DNA of 12,818 nt from Thermoprotei archaeon (GCA_011055275.1 DSEZ01000147.1:1-12818), one strand, 5' to 3'. Shown: positions 1-6,341, numbered from the stretch's first letter. Notes: generated by a model from the sequence alone, not told the origin. Translations and numbers: made by a program.

Positions 1-163
1 CTGAACGAAAAGCGAGAAAGCGGAGAAAGGACTTGGTAAAGATGAGCAGGCTTGATCCCTCTTCAAAGGCGTGTTAAAGGTGCGGGCTATCAGGCACTAC
101 CCGAAGCTCTCTGACAGGGTTTACAGCTACGATGTCTGGGGCTTGCTATCGACAGGGATCTAA
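1..163 (+). other. ends of two overlapping plus-strand reading frames, possible gene remnant
   Basis: Two frames on the plus strand look like protein C-termini but do not join. One enters from the left edge, is rich in Arg and Lys, and stops at 75-77 (TAA). Another runs from just after a TGA at 53-55 to a TAA at 161-163 and includes the stretch RAIRHYPKLSDRVYSYDVWG. I recognise no family in either. They could be the tail of a real gene split by a frameshift near position 65-75, or chance open frames. The segment lacks the dense coding seen elsewhere in the window, which fits decay. Confidence is low. Confidence 0.2.
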
Positions 164-328
164 TATCGCAATTAATATTCTAAAGGTTGATCTCATCAAA
201 GTAGGGCTAGTGTAGCCTGAGCTCACGCCTGCAGAGAGCGCTATTTCGGAGCTGCGTAGGCTGTACCCGTAGAGACAGATGCCGGTCATTGAAGCGGAAG
301 CCTCGCCCAAAAGAGTGAGGTAGTTCAC
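146..328 (-). CDS. doubtful 60-codon ORF following the reductase gene
   Basis: A 60-residue reading frame begins with GTG at 328, which overlaps the TGA stop of the upstream reductase gene in the pattern GTGA (325-328). The same coupling pattern occurs at 9508-9511 between two well-supported genes. The product is rich in Ser, Leu and Ala, shows no motif or clear membrane segment, and resembles no family I know. It may be a real small protein, the surviving start of a decayed longer gene, or a chance ORF. The only positive evidence is the stop-start overlap. Confidence 0.25.
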   Translation of the reverse strand: MNYLTLLGEASASMTGICLYGYSLRSSEIALSAGVSSGYTSPTLMRSTFRILIAILDPCR

Positions 329-1416
329 CCTCTTGCTCGCGCGATCAAGGCTGCCAAAATAGCTGGTGCGCTGTTAACAAAGTACTCCCAGTGCTGGTCA
401 AAGAGAAGCGGGTGACCTGTTAGGTAATCCTGCATTCTTTCATTAAACGCCATCTCCATTGTGGAGGGCGGAAGCCAAATGTAGACATGGCGCAAGAAGG
501 CGTAGGCCTTTATCAGATTTTTCCTGCGCTTAAACCAACTCGCGTAGCGCCATATATCTCCCCTGTTGATAGCGTCAGCCAAAGCGGAGGCAGAGGCAGC
601 TGCAAAAGCGAGCCCCCCTCCGGTTGTTATCTTCACCTGGTTCGCTGCATCACCCGCGGCTAGCACCCCTTGAAACCTGCTAGAGTAAGGGGAGCTGGGC
701 GGTTTTATAACTACGATCCCTCCAAATGCTCTCACAACCTTCGCGACTTCCAATCTCTCCTTTAGCATTTGACTTCCCATGAAGGCGTCGAGCTTGCGCT
801 TGACCGCTCCCCTACCAGCGGTTCCAACCAGGTATCTTCCCTCACCCTGAGGAACAACCCAATAAAAATACTCCCTTGGGATGCCACGCTCAAAGTAGAC
901 CTGAGGTATTGAAGGACCGTTCCCCTCGACCTCGTATTGAAGGCCAGCTAGCCCTTCCCTTGCTCCTCCGCAGTCGACAACGGCATCAACATCCACATTT
1001 TCTTTCATCCCACGTGCTTCCGAAACCACCTCCCTTCTGCCCTCCGAGTTGGTGCGAACCTGCGTTACCCTTTCTCCAAATCTGATCCTGACACCGGCTT
1101 CGGAGGCCATGTTTGCCAGCTCCAGCTCGAAGCCCTCCCTCTCAAGCGCCACCGCACTAGGCTCCAGCTTAAGAACGAGGCTTCTGCTGCCGTATATCAG
1201 CTCTGCCTCAGAAAACTCTTCCAGTATATGTGCTTTTTTTCCCGTCATACCATAGTAGCTTGGCACATCTCTCGAAACAAGGCCCGTGCAGTGGCGGGGC
1301 CTTCCTACTTCCGCGTGCTCTTCCAGCAGGAATACCTCGTGCCCTCTTTTGGCCAATAGCCTGCCCACCAAAGAACCGCAGGGCCCAGCTCCTACCACCG
1401 CCACCCTAAGAGGCAT
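325..1416 (-). CDS. geranylgeranyl reductase family FAD-dependent protein
   Basis: This 363-residue flavoprotein belongs to the geranylgeranyl reductase / digeranylgeranylglycerophospholipid reductase family, which saturates isoprenoid double bonds in archaeal membrane lipids. Visible signs are the N-terminal Rossmann dinucleotide-binding motif VVGAGPCGS (residues 7-15) followed by the acidic end of beta-2 (LLEEH, 30-34); the GRPRHCTGLVS segment (39-48), matching the conserved Cys-containing FAD loop of the family; a YWVVPQGEGRYLVG strand region (185-198); and the second FAD motif AAGDAANQVKITTGGG (253-268), very typical of these reductases. The length is a little shorter than most members. 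It starts with ATG two bases after the Cgi121 stop, so it is probably translated from a shared mRNA. Isoprenoid reduction is inferred from family; the exact substrate cannot be read from sequence, and menaquinone side chains or prenols are alternatives. Confidence 0.85.
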   Translation of the reverse strand: MPLRVAVVGAGPCGSLVGRLLAKRGHEVFLLEEHAEVGRPRHCTGLVSRDVPSYYGMTGKKAHILEEFSEAELIYGSRSLVLKLEPSAVALEREGFELELANMASEAGVRIRFGERVTQVRTNSEGRREVVSEARGMKENVDVDAVVDCGGAREGLAGLQYEVEGNGPSIPQVYFERGIPREYFYWVVPQGEGRYLVGTAGRGAVKRKLDAFMGSQMLKERLEVAKVVRAFGGIVVIKPPSSPYSSRFQGVLAAGDAANQVKITTGGGLAFAAASASALADAINRGDIWRYASWFKRRKNLIKAYAFLRHVYIWLPPSTMEMAFNERMQDYLTGHPLLFDQHWEYFVNSAPAILAALIARARG

Positions 1417-1418
1417 CT

Positions 1419-1886
1419 TTAGTTATTTTTCCTGTACTTCCAATTAACGCCATTTGCGCGGGCCGAGAACATCTCTACCACGTGGGCATCAAAGGAAATA
1501 CCTTCAAGTTCCAGGGCATCATAAAGGCCGTTCAGCTCCTTCAAATCCGTATCCATTCCAACCAAATATCCGATCTCGCCGCGTGGATACACTTTTTCAA
1601 GCGCCTTTGAAAGCTGATGCGTACCAGTTAGATTTAGCGCGAACTGCATAACGGGATCTTTTGCTATACCCGTACCCCTCTTTATGTCTATTAAGGTGTA
1701 CACCGCAGCGACCAATATAGACTGAGGAGTATAAGCCAAATCGACGAGCGCTATTGGAATCCTTTTTTCCTTAAGGAAGTTCATGAACTCATCGATTTTT
1801 GGTATCCTCGCCTTCGCCAAGGATACCGTGTGACCCTCTCCGTCCACGTTTACCCTTACCAAGGCCTTATCCATGGCTTTTACCAA
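1419..1886 (-). CDS. cgi121: KEOPS complex subunit Cgi121
   Basis: Cgi121 is the tRNA-recruiting subunit of the archaeal/eukaryotic KEOPS complex (Kae1, Bud32, Cgi121, Pcc1), which makes the t6A modification at position 37 of ANN-decoding tRNAs. The diagnostic core is present: a helix ending ILVAAVYTL, then the segment KDPVMQFALNLTGTHQLSKA (about residues 76-95), matching the family pattern in which a helix is followed by L-x-G-x-x-Q-I-x-x-A. Length (151-155 residues) is normal. The start is uncertain. TTG at 1886 has GAGGT eight bases upstream, whereas ATG at 1874 lies closer to the usual N-terminus. Either start overlaps the end of the upstream nuclease-like gene (8 or 20 bases), and the reductase follows after 2 bases. 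No other KEOPS gene is present in the window. Confidence 0.85.
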   Translation of the reverse strand: MVKAMDKALVRVNVDGEGHTVSLAKARIPKIDEFMNFLKEKRIPIALVDLAYTPQSILVAAVYTLIDIKRGTGIAKDPVMQFALNLTGTHQLSKALEKVYPRGEIGYLVGMDTDLKELNGLYDALELEGISFDAHVVEMFSARANGVNWKYRKNN

Positions 1887-2247
1887 GACGACCGACCTCG
1901 GCGAACTTCTTTACGTCCCCTGACCCGTTAATGACGACCTTAATCACCTGTCCCTTGCGCCTGTCGCCTATGAACCATATCTCGTCCGCTGAGAAGAGCG
2001 GCATCACAAGTATACGCCTGTGGTTTGGGTTTTTCTGGGCGTAGTCAGCAAGGCCCTCTTCCGTGTGCTTAAATGTCTTGCACTCGATGGCAAGCGGGTG
2101 CGTTTCATCCAAGTACATGACGTCAACGCGCCTGTTGCCAACAACCACCTCCTCCTCTATCTTGTGTGAGTCAAAGCCGTCCCTGGCAAGTTCCTGCTTT
2201 ACGAACTTCATCAAGGACGTATGGGAATAATAAACCAAAACCTGCAC
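1867..2247 (-). CDS. PD-(D/E)XK nuclease-like protein of unknown function
   Basis: This 126-residue protein looks like a minimal restriction-endonuclease fold. A helix with Lys/Glu (TSLMKFVKQEL, residues 10-20) is followed by E33-VVVGNRRVDVMYL with Asp42, then the strand LAIECK with Glu55 and Lys57. The D-x(12)-E-x-K arrangement is the catalytic signature of the PD-(D/E)XK superfamily, with ExK following an acidic beta hairpin. It is too short to carry a separate DNA-recognition domain. The GTG start at 2247 has a TATA-like box about 24 bases upstream and no leader; an internal ATG (residue 13) is possible but would cut the first helix. It is the first gene of the operon with Cgi121 and the reductase. 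Function is not known to me; a role in RNA or DNA processing is only an inference from the fold. Confidence 0.7.
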   Translation of the reverse strand: MQVLVYYSHTSLMKFVKQELARDGFDSHKIEEEVVVGNRRVDVMYLDETHPLAIECKTFKHTEEGLADYAQKNPNHRRILVMPLFSADEIWFIGDRRKGQVIKVVINGSGDVKKFAEVGRLGKSHG

Positions 2248-2267
2248 CTATGCTAATTGGCCGGGGC

Positions 2268-2275
2268 AAAATAAA
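2268..2275 (-). promoter_or_regulatory. box A (TATA) for the nuclease-like - Cgi121 - reductase operon
   Basis: On the minus strand this reads TTTATTTT and is centred 24 bases before the GTG start at 2247, the archaeal spacing for a leaderless transcript. It lies in the 79-base divergent gap shared with pth2. Confidence 0.45.
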
Positions 2276-2300
2276 CTTTGTGCGAGGGTTTTGGAACCGC

Positions 2301-2308
2301 TTTTATGT
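2301..2308 (+). promoter_or_regulatory. box A (TATA) for pth2-truD
   Basis: The octamer TTTTATGT is centred about 23 bases before the pth2 ATG at 2327, and no ribosome-binding site is seen before that ATG. This is consistent with a leaderless archaeal transcript. Confidence 0.5.
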
Positions 2309-2326
2309 CACGACTAAAGCTAAACC

Positions 2327-2677
2327 ATGGATGACGTAAAGCTGTTTATTGTAGTTAGGAAGGATCTCAAGATGTCATGCGGCAAGATCGCGGTCCAGGT
2401 GGCGCACGCCAGCGTCATGGCCGCGCTTTCCTCTCAGGGCACCAGAGAGTTCAAGTTATGGCTCGATGGAGGGCAAAAAAAGATAGTCGCAAAGGTGCAG
2501 GGGCTGGAGGAGCTAAGGCAGATAGAAGAAGAGGCAAGGAAGAGAGAAATACCCGTTCACGAGGTAGTCGACATGGGACTTACGGAGGTACCACCGGGTT
2601 CCGTGACCTGTGCAGCCCTTGGTCCAGCTCCATCGTCTTCGCTTGATCCCTTCACCGGAAACCTGAAGCTACTGTGA
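2327..2677 (+). CDS. pth2: peptidyl-tRNA hydrolase, archaeal type (Pth2)
   Basis: Pth2 cleaves the ester bond of peptidyl-tRNAs that drop off ribosomes, releasing peptide and recyclable tRNA (EC 3.1.1.29). The 116-residue protein is full length and carries the family signature throughout: KLFIVVRKDLKMSCGKIAVQVAHA (residues 5-28, with the conserved Lys, Gln and His of the active-site region), W-x-x-GQKKIVAKV (45-57), an HEVVDMGLTEVPPGSVT stretch (78-94) and the terminal DPFTGNLKLL (107-116). The gene appears to be leaderless. Its TGA overlaps the start of truD by one base, so the two tRNA-related genes are translationally coupled. Confidence 0.95.
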   Translation: MDDVKLFIVVRKDLKMSCGKIAVQVAHASVMAALSSQGTREFKLWLDGGQKKIVAKVQGLEELRQIEEEARKREIPVHEVVDMGLTEVPPGSVTCAALGPAPSSSLDPFTGNLKLL

Positions 2678-3753
2678 TGTGCGGTAGGTCAGCTTTGAAT
2701 TGGGAGAAGTTCGGGATCAAGCGTACCCTTAAGGAGGGGATGGGCGGAGAGGTTATTGGGCCACTGGGTTTCTGCGTTAGGGAGATCCTATTACCACACC
2801 GCGTGTGCCCCCAATCACTTTCTGACAAAAACAGTGGAAACTACACGTGGGGTGTGCTGGTGAAATATGGGGTTGACACGCTGACCGCAGTCGGCGAGCT
2901 GTCAAGTGCGGTAAGGGCGCCCGTTTCCTATGCTGGGCTTAAGGATGCCATATCCGTTTCCTCGCAATATGCCGCGGTTAGGGCCGAGCTAAAGGACAGG
3001 ATCATGGGAAGGAAGTGGGCGTTCATACCCAAAGGAAAAGTTTGGGCACCCCTGAACCACGATCACCTATGGGGAAACCTCTTCAACGTTCAGGTGATGA
3101 ATTACCGGAGATTATCGTCTCTGGACATCTTTTTAGGGGGGACACCATTTCCGAACTTCTTCGGTCCCCAGAGGTTTGGGCTTCGGCCTCCCTATACTCA
3201 CGAGCTCGGCCTGCAGATATTGAGGGGCGAGGAACCCGATGAGCTCAGGGAAATGAAGCCGTCTCTTCGGAGCAAGGTAAGGGAACTTGCAGTGCAGGCG
3301 CTTCAATCTTACCTCTTTAATCTAATCCTTAGGGACCGCATAGATAGGGACATAGGTCTAAAGGTGCTGGAAAAGGGGGACCTAGTGGCGCCTCTTAACG
3401 TCTTTGGCCTGCCAGCCTACTCAGAAATATCGGTAAGCGAGGGTGGAAGACTTAAACCCAATCAGGCCTTGCTTTTACCAGTTCCTGGGGCGGGTGTAAA
3501 GGGGCCTGGGCTTGACGTAGCGGCAAGGACGTTGAACGATTTGGGGGTGAAGCTACCCCATTGGGTAAGGGGCTGGTACAGGGAAGCCCTAATGACCCCC
3601 CTATCTCCCGCTTATAGCGCGACCAAAAAAGCCCTTTACCTGAAGTTTGAACTACACAAGGCGCAGTACGCCAGCGTGCTTCTCCATGAGCTGATTGGAG
3701 GTAGTTCCGAAATCCCTAGGGTTCAAGACGCCTCTTATCCCTTGGGAACATGA
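2677..3753 (+). CDS. truD: tRNA pseudouridine synthase TruD
   Basis: TruD family enzymes isomerise uridine 13 (or 35 in some archaeal/eukaryotic Pus7 relatives) of tRNA to pseudouridine. The catalytic motif is clear: YAGLKDAISVSSQ (about residues 85-97), whose Asp90 is the nucleophile. The other family hallmark, NFFGPQRFG (160-168), is intact, as is the LWGNLFNV strand before it. From the ATG at 2677 the protein is 358 residues, on the short side for archaeal members. A GTG codon directly precedes this ATG and could be used instead; in either case the start overlaps the pth2 stop. The last 38 bases overlap the end of aspS on the other strand. Confidence 0.9.
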   Translation: MCGRSALNWEKFGIKRTLKEGMGGEVIGPLGFCVREILLPHRVCPQSLSDKNSGNYTWGVLVKYGVDTLTAVGELSSAVRAPVSYAGLKDAISVSSQYAAVRAELKDRIMGRKWAFIPKGKVWAPLNHDHLWGNLFNVQVMNYRRLSSLDIFLGGTPFPNFFGPQRFGLRPPYTHELGLQILRGEEPDELREMKPSLRSKVRELAVQALQSYLFNLILRDRIDRDIGLKVLEKGDLVAPLNVFGLPAYSEISVSEGGRLKPNQALLLPVPGAGVKGPGLDVAARTLNDLGVKLPHWVRGWYREALMTPLSPAYSATKKALYLKFELHKAQYASVLLHELIGGSSEIPRVQDASYPLGT

Positions 3754-5020
3754 CCACTTCCCTTATGTTATCCTTTCCAGTCAAAACCATGAGCAGCCTG
3801 GCCAGACCAAGTCCAAAACCCGCGTGCGGAGGCATGCCGTAGTTGAACCACTTCAAGTGTGTCTTGAATGAGTCTGGATTAAGGCCTTGAGATGACATCC
3901 TTTCCCTGAGAAGCTTTCCATCGTTTATGCGCGTGGCTCCTGAGGCCAACTCTATCCAACCATACATCAGATCAAAAGACTCGCACCTCTCAGGCCTTCC
4001 TTCAAGAGGTTTCGCGTAAAAGGGCCTAGCAGCGGTAGGCCAATCCGTTATGAAGTAAAAGTCGCTGAGCTCTTCAGAGAGGGCTTTGAGCTGAACGGTA
4101 CCAAAATCCGCGTCCTTCTCATGCTCGACGCCCTTCCTTTCGAGTACGCTGACGGCTTCATCATAAGTTATCCTCGGGATGGGGAGCTTTACCTCAACTT
4201 CTTCGCGTCCAAGGACCTTGAGCTCCTTCTGGTTCTCTTTGTTAACGGTTTTTACGACGTGCTCCACGAGGCCATCGAGAAGTGACATGATGTCTTGATA
4301 ATCCATAAAAGCCGCCTCAGCGTCGACCATTGTTATCTCGCTTAGGTGTCTTTGCGTGTCGCTCTCCTCTGCCCTAAAGGCCGGAGCTATCTCAAAAACC
4401 CTCTCAAAGGCCGACGTGAGCTGCTCCTTGTAGAGCTGAGGGCTCTGAGATAAATAAGCTATCCTATCGTAGTAGAAAACGCTGAAGAGGCTCGCGCCTC
4501 CCTCAGTTGCAGTGGCTATTATCTTAGGTGTAAATATCTCGATGAAACCGTTCTCGCGTAGGTATGACCTTATGGCCGAGGACACCGTGCTTTGGATCCT
4601 GAATATGGCCTGAGGTTCGGTCCTCCTCAAATCCACTATGCGGTTATCGAGACGCGTGTCGAGGTCGGCGTTGGTCTTGCCAACTACATCTATGGGTGGG
4701 TCTTCGGAGGGCGATATCAACGTTACCTCCCTTATCCTAACCTCCGCACCTCCCGGCGCCTGAGGTGATGCCTTGGCAATCCCCTTAACGGCCAGCACGC
4801 TCTCTCTCTTAAAAGACGAGATCTCATCCCAGAGCTCCCGTGAAACCTCTTTTTTAGCTGCAATGGTTTGGACTAACCCGCTTCTGTCTCTTATGACCAA
4901 GAAGCGAAGGCCGCCAAGGTCCCTTTTCTCGTGAAGCCACCCAAGCAGCGTCACTTGGGAACCGTCAAGTTCAGGGGTTATCTCTGAGGCAAGGTGAGTG
5001 CGTTTTATTCCATAGGTCAA
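3716..5020 (-). CDS. aspS: aspartyl-tRNA synthetase, archaeal type, predicted non-discriminating
   Basis: This 434-residue class IIb synthetase charges tRNA-Asp with aspartate. An N-terminal OB fold (residues 7-110) binds the anticodon. The catalytic domain shows the motif 1 region (GFIEIFTPKIIATATEGG), motif 2 (FRAEESDTQRHLSEITMVDAE) and motif 3 (GFGLGLARLLMVLTG), and ends in the typical MFPRDKRRLEP. By alignment from memory with Thermococcus kodakarensis AspRS, Trp26 of that discriminating enzyme corresponds to His30 here and Lys85 to Pro89, the His/Pro pair reported for non-discriminating enzymes that also make Asp-tRNA-Asn. No bacterial GAD insertion is seen. The start is TTG at 5020; no in-frame ATG is available before the conserved RTHLASEIT segment, and GGTAGG lies just upstream. 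The gene follows L40e after 13 bases. Confidence 0.95.
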   Translation of the reverse strand: MTYGIKRTHLASEITPELDGSQVTLLGWLHEKRDLGGLRFLVIRDRSGLVQTIAAKKEVSRELWDEISSFKRESVLAVKGIAKASPQAPGGAEVRIREVTLISPSEDPPIDVVGKTNADLDTRLDNRIVDLRRTEPQAIFRIQSTVSSAIRSYLRENGFIEIFTPKIIATATEGGASLFSVFYYDRIAYLSQSPQLYKEQLTSAFERVFEIAPAFRAEESDTQRHLSEITMVDAEAAFMDYQDIMSLLDGLVEHVVKTVNKENQKELKVLGREEVEVKLPIPRITYDEAVSVLERKGVEHEKDADFGTVQLKALSEELSDFYFITDWPTAARPFYAKPLEGRPERCESFDLMYGWIELASGATRINDGKLLRERMSSQGLNPDSFKTHLKWFNYGMPPHAGFGLGLARLLMVLTGKDNIREVVMFPRDKRRLEP

Positions 5021-5033
5021 GGAAACCTACCCT

Positions 5034-5195
5034 TTAGCGCTTGAGCTTTGCCTTCTTAGGCCTCAATAAGGTCCAGTGACATCTCCTGCACTTAGTAGCG
5101 TTAATCGGGTTCTTAGCGCCGCAGTGCCTGCATATCTTATAATTGAGTAAGGCCTTCTCCGCAATAGCTCTCTTTTCTGGATCTTCTATTGGCAT
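5034..5195 (-). CDS. rpl40e: 50S ribosomal protein L40e
   Basis: This 53-residue small zinc-binding ribosomal protein forms part of the large subunit. The sequence begins MPIEDPEKRAIAEKALLNYK, carries a four-cysteine zinc ribbon (Cys22, Cys25, Cys36, Cys39 in ICRHCGAKNPINATKCRRCH) and ends LRPKKAKLKR, very close to crenarchaeal L40e. An in-frame ATG at 5213 would add six residues, but the family N-terminus starts at the MPI used here. The gene is followed by aspS after 13 bases, so both are probably on one mRNA. Confidence 0.93.
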   Translation of the reverse strand: MPIEDPEKRAIAEKALLNYKICRHCGAKNPINATKCRRCHWTLLRPKKAKLKR

Positions 5196-5220
5196 TTCGG
5201 ATGAAAAATCCATCGATGAG

Positions 5221-5227
5221 GTTATAG
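5221..5227. promoter_or_regulatory. possible shared box A between L40e-aspS and the helical protein gene
   Basis: The heptamer GTTATAG (CTATAAC on the other strand) is near-palindromic. It lies 29 bases before the L40e ATG (5195) on the minus strand and 31 bases before the ATG at 5255 on the plus strand. It could serve as a TATA element in both directions, giving very short leaders. A second AT-rich element (5247-5254) could instead serve the L40e direction. Confidence 0.35.
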
Positions 5228-5254
5228 GTTTTTCTACTCCTATGCCATTATATT

Positions 5255-5797
5255 ATGGTAAAAGACTCTGCGGGGCTTGCGCTTGCATCTTTAGATAGCT
5301 CAATTCAGCTAGCAAGAACGAGCTTGGATAACTACAACGACCTTCAGAGGGCGTTTCTGGAGCTGAAATCGCGCTTGTCATTTCTGGAGGTACAACTAAA
5401 AAAAGTGAAAGCTGACGCTGAAAAGATAACCGCTCCCGAGCTAAAGGAAGAGACGACCAAGAACATCTTGACAGAGGACGCTATATTTGAAAGAATAGCA
5501 AAGGAGCTCTCAGCGCTTGAGCCCACCGTAGACAGACTCAAGGAAGGGGCAAGCGCCCTTGAAGGCATGATAAAGCAAAAACCGGTTTTAGGAAAAAACA
5601 AAGAGGAACAAACCATGTCAACCATGAGGCTCTCGCTTTCCATACTTAAGGCCCTGGTCGACTGCCAAAGGGACTACTTCCGCGTTCTTAGGCAGCTCGC
5701 TATCGTCAGATTTTATGTGGAAACGCTGGAGAACCTGCTTTCCGGTGAGATCTCGCGGGACGAGGCTGAAAAGGCACTTCGCTCTAGGAAACGTTAG
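5255..5797 (+). CDS. hypothetical alpha-helical protein
   Basis: I do not recognise this 180-residue protein. It appears almost entirely alpha-helical, with heptad-like Leu/Ile/Val spacing and many Lys and Glu residues. Residues about 20-60 and 75-110 look like amphipathic or coiled-coil helices, and a third helical block (about 120-175) is rich in Leu, Arg and aromatics (DCQRDYFRVLRQLAIVRFYV). There is no signal peptide, transmembrane segment, Cys pair or nucleotide-binding motif. The start is ATG with a TATA-like element about 31 bases upstream and no Shine-Dalgarno. It diverges from the L40e-aspS operon and its last 14 bases overlap the Alba-like gene. A scaffold or adaptor role would fit the shape but is only a guess. 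Confidence 0.7.
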   Translation: MVKDSAGLALASLDSSIQLARTSLDNYNDLQRAFLELKSRLSFLEVQLKKVKADAEKITAPELKEETTKNILTEDAIFERIAKELSALEPTVDRLKEGASALEGMIKQKPVLGKNKEEQTMSTMRLSLSILKALVDCQRDYFRVLRQLAIVRFYVETLENLLSGEISRDEAEKALRSRKR

Positions 5798-6059
5798 GTT
5801 TTCTGTTTATGTCTATCTTGAGCTTGCTGACATAGCGCTTCTTATCCTGCTCGTTCCTTTCCTCCGTGAAGATCTGTATGTCTCCCAATAAGGCCCTGTT
5901 ATCAAAGGACCGGACTATGGAAAGCGCAACCTTTATCGCAACCTCCATACCAGTTCCCTCGCTTATTATGGAAACGTTTCCCTCTTTATGCAGATAGTAA
6001 AGGCAGTCTCCAAGAACCGAGCGTTCGCTAGCCCCATCGCTTACTTGCACAACAGCCAT
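5784..6059 (-). CDS. divergent Alba-family nucleic-acid-binding protein
   Basis: Alba proteins are small dimeric DNA/RNA-binding proteins of archaeal chromatin and RNA metabolism. This 91-residue protein matches the fold: a helix after the first strand (SVLGDCLYYLHKEG), the strand-helix unit VSIISEGTGMEVAIKVALSIVRSF in place of the usual V-x-I-x-A-R-G-x-A-I-x-x-A-V-x-V, then GDIQIFTEER with a charged hairpin and a final strand KLKIDIN. The loop that normally carries the nucleic-acid-contacting lysine pair (GKKP) reads DGASERSV instead, and the usual ARG triplet reads SEG, so basic contacts are reduced. It begins with ATG at 6059 after a T-rich box A and appears leaderless. Alternatives are another IF3-C-like fold protein, but the pattern best fits Alba. 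Confidence 0.65.
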   Translation of the reverse strand: MAVVQVSDGASERSVLGDCLYYLHKEGNVSIISEGTGMEVAIKVALSIVRSFDNRALLGDIQIFTEERNEQDKKRYVSKLKIDINRKPNVS

Positions 6060-6080
6060 ATTTAATCCAGCGCGGCGACG

Positions 6081-6090
6081 TTAAAAAACT
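6081..6090 (-). promoter_or_regulatory. box A for the Alba-like gene
   Basis: On the minus strand the sequence AGTTTTTTAA is centred about 26 bases before the ATG at 6059, consistent with a leaderless archaeal transcript. Confidence 0.4.
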
Positions 6091-6268
6091 TTTTTTGCCG
6101 AGAAGAGCATTGGATTTTTTCAGTCAGGTTGCGATTTGGCGAACCAGACGACGCCTAAACCCCTGCGTGAAAGGGAACTTATGACCAGCAACAGGGCGTC
6201 CACTCATGGCTTCCGGTTGACAACCACGCGAGTAGATGGTGACAGCGCGGGCAAAAGCTCTAGCCCAA
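6091..6268. other. non-coding gap without recognised feature
   Basis: About 180 bases separate the Alba-like promoter from the 3' end of tRNA-Pro. I see no credible ORF: the plus-strand frame through here is produced by the tRNA. There are no clear C/D box (RUGAUGA / CUGA) pairs. Two short inverted repeats are visible, GGTTGCG...CGAACC near 6127-6147 and GGTTGACAACC near 6217-6227; both are too small to call. Confidence 0.5.
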
Positions 6269-6341
6269 TGGGGCTGCGGGGATTTGAACCCCGGTCCGAA
6301 GGACCCGAACCTCCAAGTCTACCATGCTAGCCTACAGCCCC
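6269..6341 (-). tRNA. tRNA-Pro (anticodon CGG)
   Basis: The 73-base gene folds as a tRNA. The acceptor GGGGCTG pairs perfectly with CAGCCCC and is followed by discriminator A. The T arm is CGGGG-TTCAAAT-CCCCG. The anticodon stem GGAGG/CCTTC (one G-T pair) encloses the loop TTCGGGT, giving anticodon CGG with T33 and G37, as expected for proline. The D stem (GGCT) has one mismatch in any alignment I tried. No intron and no encoded CCA. It lies 21 bases downstream of the NAC stop codon but has its own TATA-like box. Confidence 0.9.

Noticed and set aside
6136..6330. Plus-strand ORF ending in a GLRGFEPRS-like sequence
   Set aside because: The sequence is the reverse complement of tRNA-Pro; the G-F-E-P-R string is a well-known artefact of translating the tRNA T arm.
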